From DATLFP01 sp035540955 (GTDB taxonomy: Bacteria > Actinomycetota > Acidimicrobiia > Acidimicrobiales > CADCSY01): a stretch of DNA of 23,171 nucleotides. The stretch covers positions 1-23,171 of the forward strand of contig DATLFP010000257.1 of NCBI GenBank assembly GCA_035540955.1, read 5' to 3'. The translations under genes and the position numbers were made by a program. Under the pieces are notes generated by a model. It worked only from the letters and a program-made list of their open reading frames with translations. It had not been told where the DNA came from and made no database searches. Shown piece by piece: positions 1 through 5,705 of the stretch. Position 1 is the first letter of the stretch. Each line of letters begins with the position of its first letter.

Positions 1-1610
1 GCGGCGCGCTCCAGGAGCCGGCGGGCGATGAGCTTCAGGCACAGCGTCTCGTCGGCGCCCTCGAAGATCGACAGGACGCGGGCGTCGACGAAGTAGCGGC
101 TCACCGGGAACTCCTCGGCGTAGCCCATGCCGCCGTGCAGCTGCATCGCCTCCCGCGTCACCCACTCGGCGGCCTTGCACACATACGCCTTGCACATCGC
201 CGCCTCGAGGGTCCCGCGGCCGTTGGCCATGAGGCGCCCCACCTCGTAGGCGTACTGGCGGGCTGCCTGGATGATCACGGCCATCCGCGCCAGCTTCACC
301 TGGCTGAGCTGGAAGTCGGCGACCGGCTGGCCGAACACGACGCGCTCGCGCGCGTAGTCGAGGCCCGCCTCGTACGCGGCCTGCATGACGCCGATGGCCC
401 GCGCCGCGGTCTGCAGTCGCCCGTTCTCGAAGCCGGCCGCGGTGAGGTAGAAGCCGCGACCGAGGCCCTCGGCACCGCCGACGAGCGCGTCGTCGGGCAC
501 GATCCAGCCGTCGAAGCTCACCTCGTAGGAGTGCATGCCCCGGTAGCCGATGGTGTCGATGGCGCGGCCCTCGATCTTCCCACCCCCGTCGGGCTGCTCG
601 AAGTCGAAGCCGTGGCCCTCGCCCCTCGGCTTGGGCACGACGAACAGCGACAGCCCACGGTGCTTCTGCGACCGGTCGGGATCGGTCCGGGCGAGCAGCA
701 TCAGCACGTCGGCCCGGCCGCCGAAGGTGCACCACGTCTTCACGCCGTCGATCTGCCAGCCGGTCTGCCCCTCGCCCAGCGGACCGCGGGGCCCCTCGAC
801 CTTCTTCGCCGCCACCACCACTGCGCCGGCGTCGGACCCGAAGTCGGGTTCGGTGACCGCCACCGCGGCCATCACCTCGCCGGAGGCCAGCTTCGGCAGC
901 CATTCCTTCTTCTGCTCCTCGGTGCCCCCGCCGACGAGCGCCCGGGTGAGGATCTCGGGGCGGGTGATGAGCGAGCCGGCCACGCCGAGCGACCCCCGGG
1001 AGAGCTCCTCGGTGGCCACGATCATCCCCAGGTAGTCGGCCTCGCCGCCCGCTGCGAACCCGCCGTACTCCTCGGGGACCGACAGGCCGAACGTGCCGAT
1101 CTCGGCGAGGCCCTGGATGATGTCCTCGGGAATGTCGCCGTTGGTGCGATGGACGTGCTCGGCGACCGCCCGCACCTTCTCCTCGGCGAACCGCCGGAAG
1201 GTGTCCTGGACCATCTCGAAGTCGCCGTCGAGGTGGCGGGGGCCCTCCTCGCCCGCCAGCGCCGCGACGAACGCCGGGTCGCGGTAGGCCCGCACGACGT
1301 CGAGGGAGCCGTCGAGCACCCCGGGCTCGACGCCCCACTGCGCCTCCCGGCCCAGCACCTTGGTGGCGACGTCGTGCACCGCGTCGGCCACGAACGCGCA
1401 GGTGATGCGGGCCTCGACGTCGCCCTTGGCGCCGTAGTCGAGGAGGGCCCGGCCGCAGTCGACGGCGGATGCGGCGTGGGCGAGGTCGTAGGCGACGGCC
1501 TGGTTGGCGTCGATGCCACCGTTGGCGGCCAGGTGGGCGGCGGCGCGGTCGACGACGGACTGGGCGGCGTCGACGGCGGCCGCGGCGGCGGCGAGATCGG
1601 GCTCCGGCAT
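1..1610 (-). CDS. Acyl-CoA dehydrogenase, methylsuccinyl-CoA dehydrogenase-like (3' end outside window)
   Basis: A flavin-dependent acyl-CoA dehydrogenase reading leftward from ATG at 1610; 536 codons are visible and the frame is still open at the window edge, just after the usual C-terminal ARRLLERA helix, so little is missing. Residues 1 to about 130 form an Ala-rich helical extension absent from ordinary enzymes of this family; the dehydrogenase core follows, with FGLSVPEEYGG (174-184), the TEPDFGSD substrate/FAD loop, FENGRLQTAARAIGV and LHGGMGYAEEFPVSR. The catalytic base is expected to be Glu517 in SIFEGADE. The N-terminal extension and overall sequence resemble (2S)-methylsuccinyl-CoA dehydrogenase (Mcd) of the ethylmalonyl-CoA pathway, but no other gene of that pathway is recognisable here, so the substrate is inferred. 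It lies 11 nt downstream of the frameshifted APH-fold kinase, probably in one transcript. Confidence 0.9.
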   Translation of the reverse strand, partial: MPEPDLAAAAAAVDAAQSVVDRAAAHLAANGGIDANQAVAYDLAHAASAVDCGRALLDYGAKGDVEARITCAFVADAVHDVATKVLGREAQWGVEPGVLDGSLDVVRAYRDPAFVAALAGEEGPRHLDGDFEMVQDTFRRFAEEKVRAVAEHVHRTNGDIPEDIIQGLAEIGTFGLSVPEEYGGFAAGGEADYLGMIVATEELSRGSLGVAGSLITRPEILTRALVGGGTEEQKKEWLPKLASGEVMAAVAVTEPDFGSDAGAVVVAAKKVEGPRGPLGEGQTGWQIDGVKTWCTFGGRADVLMLLARTDPDRSQKHRGLSLFVVPKPRGEGHGFDFEQPDGGGKIEGRAIDTIGYRGMHSYEVSFDGWIVPDDALVGGAEGLGRGFYLTAAGFENGRLQTAARAIGVMQAAYEAGLDYARERVVFGQPVADFQLSQVKLARMAVIIQAARQYAYEVGRLMANGRGTLEAAMCKAYVCKAAEWVTREAMQLHGGMGYAEEFPVSRYFVDARVLSIFEGADETLCLKLIARRLLERA

Positions 1611-1621
1611 GGGTCGAGAGG

Positions 1622-2313
1622 CTACGGCCGGTCCGCGCGCCGGGCCCACTCGGCCAGCTTGCGCATGCGCGCCTTCTCGTCGGCGGTCATGTTCGGGTCG
1701 AGCAGCCGGGCCTCGACCGCGGCCGGGATGGCCCGCCGGGCGGCCTGCCGGTCGACGCCGCCGAGGAAGGCCCGCAGGAACGCGCTGCGCAGCACCGGGA
1801 GGGCGAGCCGCTCGATGGGCTTGAGGTCGGGCCGGGCGGTGGCGAAGAGCACCCAGGTGTCGGCCACGTCGAAGGCGGGATCCCCCCGGGAGGCGTTGGC
1901 CCAGTCGATGACCACGGGGCCGTCGACCGTCATGAGGACGTTCAGCGGGTGGAGATCGCGGTGCACCAGCCGGTCACCGGCCAGCGGCGCTTCCGGCAGC
2001 CAGTCGGGCCCCGGGATCTCGTGCAGTCGGTTGTGGAGGTCGGCCAGCATCCGCCCGTAGCGCCGGAGCGGGAACGGCGGGGCGGCCGCGAGGTCGAGCA
2101 TGGGGCGGCCGTCGACGCGGTCCATGACGAGGTAGCCCTCGCCGGCGTCGTGGACGGCCGGCACGGGCAGCCGTGCTCGCCCACGTAGGCCATAACCCGC
2201 GCCTCGGCCTCGAGCGACCGGCCGTCGCGGGCCCGCCGGAGCACCCGGCCCGGGCCGTGCTCGAAGATCTCCGAATCCCGGCCCTCGGCCAGCTTCGGTC
2301 CGATGGGGTCCAT
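1622..2313 (-). pseudogene. APH-fold phosphotransferase, split by a one-base frameshift
   Basis: A small aminoglycoside-phosphotransferase-fold kinase of about 230 residues. The N-terminal lobe (MDPIGPKLAEGRDSEIFEHG through MAYVGEHGCP) is read in one frame from ATG 2313. The rest (VPAVHDAGEGYLVMDRVDG, Brenner motif LVHRDLHPLNVL, metal-binding VVIDWANASRGDPAFD) is in the next frame, from 2164 down to the TAG at 1622. The two parts join perfectly if one base is restored near 2164-2166, where the family expects a GCPVPAVHD-like junction. Catalytic residues are intact on the downstream side. The break is either a real inactivating deletion or a sequencing error in a C/G run. A TACCGT hexamer ends 6 nt before ATG 2313 and supports that start. 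The acyl-CoA dehydrogenase follows 11 nt downstream. Substrate unknown. Confidence 0.8.
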
Positions 2314-2319
2314 CACGTC

Positions 2320-2325
2320 ACGGTA
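2320..2325 (-). promoter_or_regulatory. Predicted -10 box (TACCGT) of a leaderless transcript
   Basis: TACCGT on the minus strand ends 6 nt before ATG 2313 of the phosphotransferase, placing the expected transcription start at or next to the start codon. There is no Shine-Dalgarno sequence. Inferred from position and from seven similar cases in the window. Confidence 0.5.
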
Positions 2326-2329
2326 GAGC

Positions 2330-2345
2330 CCGAACACATGTGTGA
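2330..2345. promoter_or_regulatory. LexA (SOS) box-like palindrome over the dinB start
   Basis: CCGAACACATGTGTGA matches 13 of 16 positions of the actinobacterial SOS-box form TCGAACACATGTTCGA; the mismatches are at positions 1, 13 and 14. Its core ACACATGTGT is a perfect 10-bp palindrome. It overlaps the GTG/ATG start of dinB and lies just upstream of the -10 box of the divergent kinase, so a bound repressor could affect both. The match is recalled from the known consensus; binding is untested. Confidence 0.45.
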
Positions 2346-3541
2346 TGGCCGAGCGCGGTGCGGCGACGATCCTGCACGCCGACCTCGACTCGTTCTACGC
2401 CTCGGTCGAGCAGCGCGACGACCCCTCGCTCCGGGGCCGCCCGGTGAGCGTGGGCGGCGGCATCGTCCTCGCCGCCAGCTACGAGGCCAAGGCCTACGGC
2501 GTCTCCACCCCGATGAACCTGCGCACGGCTCGCCGGCTGTGCCCCGGACTCGTCGACGTGCCGGCCCGCTTCGAGGCCTACACGGAGGCGAGCCGGGCCG
2601 TGTTCGAGATCTTCCGCGACACCACCCCGCTGGTGGAGGGCATCTCGGTCGACGAGGCGTTCCTCGACGTGGGCGGGCTGCGGCGCATCGCCGGCACGCC
2701 CTCCGAGATCGCGGTGCGCCTCCGCCGGCGGGTGCGCGACGAGGTCGGTCTGCCGATCAGCGTCGGCATCGCCCGCACCAAGCACCTCGCCAAGGTGGCG
2801 AGCGCGGCCGCCAAGCCCGACGGCCTCCTCGTCGTCGAGCCCGAGGACGAAGAGCGCTTCCTCCATCCGCTGCCCGTGGACCGGCTCTGGGGCATCGGGC
2901 CCGTCACCACCGAGAAGCTGCGGCGCCGGGGCATCCACACCGTGGGCGACGCCGCCCGGCTCGGGGAGGACGTCCTCGTGGCCATGCTCGGCCTGGCGTC
3001 GGGGCGGCAGGTGCACGCCCTTGCCGGCAACCGTGATCCCCGGCGGGTCGACGGCGGGCGCCGGCGGGGCTCGATCGGGTCGCAGTCGGCCATCGGGTGG
3101 CGACCGAAGACCGATCGCGACATCGACCGCACGCTCGTCGCCATCGTCGACCGCGTCACCCGGCGCCTGCGCCGGGCGCACCGCCTCGGCCGCACCATCA
3201 CCCTGCGACTGCGGTTCGAGGACTTCGACCGCATCACCCGATCGCACACGCTGGCGGCACCGACGGCCCACACCGAGACGGTGCTCGACGTCGCCCGCAC
3301 CCTCCTCCGCAGCACGCGTCCCGACATCGCCGAGCGGGGGTGCACGCTCGTCGGGCTCTCGGTGGGAAGCCTGTGCGACGACCCGCCCAGCCAGCTCGTG
3401 CTGCCGTTCACCCGGCACGACACCGACGCCCTCGACGATGCCCTCGACGACCTGCGAGAGCGGTTCGGCACCGGGGCGGTCACCCGCGCCGTCCTGCTCG
3501 GCCGCGACAGCGGCCCCGCGGTCCCGATGCTGCCCGACTGA
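2345..3541 (+). CDS. dinB: DNA polymerase IV (Y-family translesion polymerase)
   Basis: A 398-residue error-prone polymerase that inserts nucleotides opposite damaged template bases. The N-terminal catalytic strand ILHADLDSFYASVE carries the first metal ligand (Asp13) and SVDEAFLDV carries the catalytic Asp-Glu pair (103-104). GIARTKHLAKVASAAAKPDG and a helix-hairpin-helix (LWGIGPVTTEKLRRRGI) follow, then the little-finger domain. A clamp-binding motif SQLVLPF sits near residues 349-355, so sliding-clamp interaction is expected. ATG 2345 directly follows an in-frame GTG at 2342; either leaves about ten residues before the catalytic strand, normal for the family. The gene diverges from the APH-fold kinase and carries a LexA-like box over its start, suggesting SOS control. 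It is complete, with no active-site loss. Confidence 0.95.
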   Translation: MAERGAATILHADLDSFYASVEQRDDPSLRGRPVSVGGGIVLAASYEAKAYGVSTPMNLRTARRLCPGLVDVPARFEAYTEASRAVFEIFRDTTPLVEGISVDEAFLDVGGLRRIAGTPSEIAVRLRRRVRDEVGLPISVGIARTKHLAKVASAAAKPDGLLVVEPEDEERFLHPLPVDRLWGIGPVTTEKLRRRGIHTVGDAARLGEDVLVAMLGLASGRQVHALAGNRDPRRVDGGRRRGSIGSQSAIGWRPKTDRDIDRTLVAIVDRVTRRLRRAHRLGRTITLRLRFEDFDRITRSHTLAAPTAHTETVLDVARTLLRSTRPDIAERGCTLVGLSVGSLCDDPPSQLVLPFTRHDTDALDDALDDLRERFGTGAVTRAVLLGRDSGPAVPMLPD

Positions 3542-3570
3542 CCGAGAGGGGCCGGTCGGGACCTGCCTCC

Positions 3571-3576
3571 TACCAT
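3571..3576 (+). promoter_or_regulatory. Predicted -10 box (TACCAT) of a leaderless transcript
   Basis: TACCAT lies in the 43-nt gap after dinB and ends 8 nt before ATG 3585; no Shine-Dalgarno is present. It decides the start of the acyl-CoA dehydrogenase, whose open frame continues upstream through dinB. Confidence 0.55.
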
Positions 3577-3584
3577 CCCGGACC

Positions 3585-4745
3585 ATGGCCCAGGTCACCG
3601 ATCCCGAGGTCGCCGACGAGATCGTCGCCACCGTCCGCCGATTCGTCGAGCGCGAGGTGCTGCCCGTGGCGTCGGACCTCGAGCACGCCGACGCCTATCC
3701 CGACGAGCTCGCCCGCCAGATGCAGGATCTCGGTCTCTTCGGGGCGACCATCCCCACCGAGCACGGCGGTCTCGGTCTCGACGTCATGACCTACGCCCGC
3801 ATCGTCGAGGAGCTGTCGGCGGGGTGGATGTCGCTGTCGGGCATCGTCAACACCCACCTCATCGCCGCCGGGCTCATCGCCCGCCATGGTTCGGACGACA
3901 TGAGGACCCGGCTCCTGCCCCGCATGGCCACCGGCGAGTTGCGGGGGTGCCTGTCGCTCAGCGAACCCGACGCCGGCAGCGACACGAGCAGCCTGCGGTG
4001 CAAGGCGTCACCCGACGGCGACGAGTACGTCATCGACGGCACCAAGATGTGGGTGACGAACGGGATCCGTGCCAGCGTCGTCGCTCTCGCCGCCCGCACT
4101 CCCGAGGGGATCACCTGCTTCATCGTCGAGAAGGAGCCCGGCGAGCGGTTCGGCGGGATCACGGTGTCGAAGACGATCGGCAAGCTCGGCTACAAGGGCC
4201 TCGAGACGGTCGAGATGACCTACGAGGGCCACCGGGTGCCGAAGTCGGCCGCGCTCGGCGGCGACGCCGGACTCGGCCGGGGCCTGCACTTCGTCCTCGC
4301 CGGGCTCGAGCTGGGCCGGATCAACATCGCCGCCCGCGCCGTCGGCGTCGCCCGGGCCGCGTTCGAGGCCGCCATGCGCTACGCGCAGGAGCGGGAGACC
4401 TTCGGCAAGCCGATCGTCGAGCACCAGGCCATCCAGTTCAAGCTCGCCGACATGGCCACCAAGCTGGAGGCCGCCCGGCTCCTCACCCGCAGCGCGGCGG
4501 AGAAGCACCAGGCCGGCGAGCGGGCCGACGTGGAGGCGGGGATGGCCAAGCTGTTCGCCAGCGAGGCCGCCTTGGAGATCGCCACCGAGTCGATGCGCAT
4601 CCACGGCGGCTACGGCTACTCGACCGAGCTGCCCGTTGAGCGCTACTACCGGGACGCCCCGCTGATGATCATCGGCGAGGGGACGAACGAGATCCAGCGC
4701 CTCGTCATCGCTCGCGGACTGCTACGCCGCTGGCAAGGCCGCTGA
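3585..4745 (+). CDS. Acyl-CoA dehydrogenase
   Basis: A 386-residue FAD enzyme catalysing alpha,beta-dehydrogenation of an acyl-CoA, passing electrons to an electron-transfer flavoprotein. Length is typical. Visible signatures: LGLFGATIPTEHGGLGLD, the flavin/substrate loop LSLSEPDAGSDTSSLR, MWVTNG, YAQERETFGKPIVEHQAIQFKLADM, RIHGGYGYSTELPVERYYRDA and the C-terminal IIGEGTNEIQRLVIARGLL, where the Glu before GT is the expected catalytic base. The open frame extends far upstream into dinB, but ATG 3585 starts at the usual N-terminal helix and is preceded by TACCAT at 8 nt. Its 3' end overlaps the convergent membrane-protein gene by 41 nt. It lacks the N-terminal extension of the dehydrogenase at the left edge and resembles short/medium-chain or branched-chain enzymes; the exact substrate cannot be read. 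Confidence 0.95.
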   Translation: MAQVTDPEVADEIVATVRRFVEREVLPVASDLEHADAYPDELARQMQDLGLFGATIPTEHGGLGLDVMTYARIVEELSAGWMSLSGIVNTHLIAAGLIARHGSDDMRTRLLPRMATGELRGCLSLSEPDAGSDTSSLRCKASPDGDEYVIDGTKMWVTNGIRASVVALAARTPEGITCFIVEKEPGERFGGITVSKTIGKLGYKGLETVEMTYEGHRVPKSAALGGDAGLGRGLHFVLAGLELGRINIAARAVGVARAAFEAAMRYAQERETFGKPIVEHQAIQFKLADMATKLEAARLLTRSAAEKHQAGERADVEAGMAKLFASEAALEIATESMRIHGGYGYSTELPVERYYRDAPLMIIGEGTNEIQRLVIARGLLRRWQGR

Positions 4746-5694
4746 GCCCGCCGAACACCACCGCCCCGACCCAGAGGCTGGGGCCCCACTCGACGCCGGT
4801 CTCGGCGTGGAACAGGGCGAAGAACGCGACCCACAGGACGGTGCCGCCGACGAGGCCGACGACCGCTAGCGAGCGCCCCCGACGCAGCAGCACGTCGGTC
4901 ACCAGTCCCGCGGCGGTGGCCGCGAGGATCGGCAGCCGCACGTCGAAGCCCGACAAGCCCGACTGCCCGAGCGCGACCAGGGTGAACCCGACCGTCGCCG
5001 CTCCCGCCGGCAGCCGCCAGCGGCGGGCCGTCCAGAGGATGGCCGTGAAGAACAGCGCCGTCGTCACGATCACCGTCGCCATCCCGGTCTCGACCGTCCG
5101 GTTCGAGAGCTCGACGTCGGGGACGTAGGGGTGGGCGAAGGTCTCGGCCTCGTTCCACGGCATGAGGTACATGAGGAAGAAGGCGGCGACGCCGATCGCG
5201 AGGACGATCGAAGCCACGACCGGCACCGGTGCCTCGCGGTGGTCGGCCCGCAGGGCGCCCCGCACCGGCAGGGTCACCATGAGCAGCCCGCCGGCCATCA
5301 GGGCGACGTGGGTCGGGCTGATGAGACCTTCGATGTCGACCTCGATGCCCACGAGCGTGTGCCAGAGGAGATCGCCGCCGGCCCCGAGGGCGAACAGCAC
5401 GACGCCGAGGGTGGTGATGCGGTCGTCGCCGACGGCCGGTTGGCGTCCGGCCCGGGCGTCGCGGGCGGCGATCCACCCGGAGTAGACGACGGCGGCACCG
5501 AAGCCCGAGTACAGGACCGCGTGCCACGGCGTGAAGAACGTCTCGGGCTTGTCGGCCTGGTGCGACCAGCCGTCGATGTAGAGCCCGATCACCATCCAGA
5601 GGCCGCAGACCATGTAGGCGGCCTCGTCCCGCAGCTCCGCGGCGCGGGACCCGCCCGGCACCGCCGCATCCGGCTTCTCGGCGGTGACGGCCAT
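4705..5694 (-). CDS. Polytopic membrane protein of unknown function, about 10 TM segments
   Basis: A 329-residue integral membrane protein I cannot assign to a named family. About ten hydrophobic segments run from residue 26 to the C terminus. Striking are charged and His residues at segment ends, mostly in the first half: DGWSH (41-45), TPWH (55-58), DLLWH (108-112), an acidic stretch at 118-122, SPTH (126-129), NEAETFAH (181-188) and FHAETG (295-300). Such an Asp/His/Glu set could bind a metal ion or heme; this is inference. ATG 5694 is the first start after the regulator's stop codon 11 nt upstream, so the two are probably cotranscribed. The 3' end overlaps the convergent acyl-CoA dehydrogenase by 41 nt. 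Confidence 0.8.
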   Translation of the reverse strand: MAVTAEKPDAAVPGGSRAAELRDEAAYMVCGLWMVIGLYIDGWSHQADKPETFFTPWHAVLYSGFGAAVVYSGWIAARDARAGRQPAVGDDRITTLGVVLFALGAGGDLLWHTLVGIEVDIEGLISPTHVALMAGGLLMVTLPVRGALRADHREAPVPVVASIVLAIGVAAFFLMYLMPWNEAETFAHPYVPDVELSNRTVETGMATVIVTTALFFTAILWTARRWRLPAGAATVGFTLVALGQSGLSGFDVRLPILAATAAGLVTDVLLRRGRSLAVVGLVGGTVLWVAFFALFHAETGVEWGPSLWVGAVVFGGLSGLASGVAVRER

Positions 5695-5705
5695 GGTGCG
5701 ACGTT

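Noticed and set aside
135..2060. 641-codon open frame on the plus strand
   Set aside because: It is the opposite-strand shadow of the acyl-CoA dehydrogenase and kinase; its product is low-complexity and matches no family.
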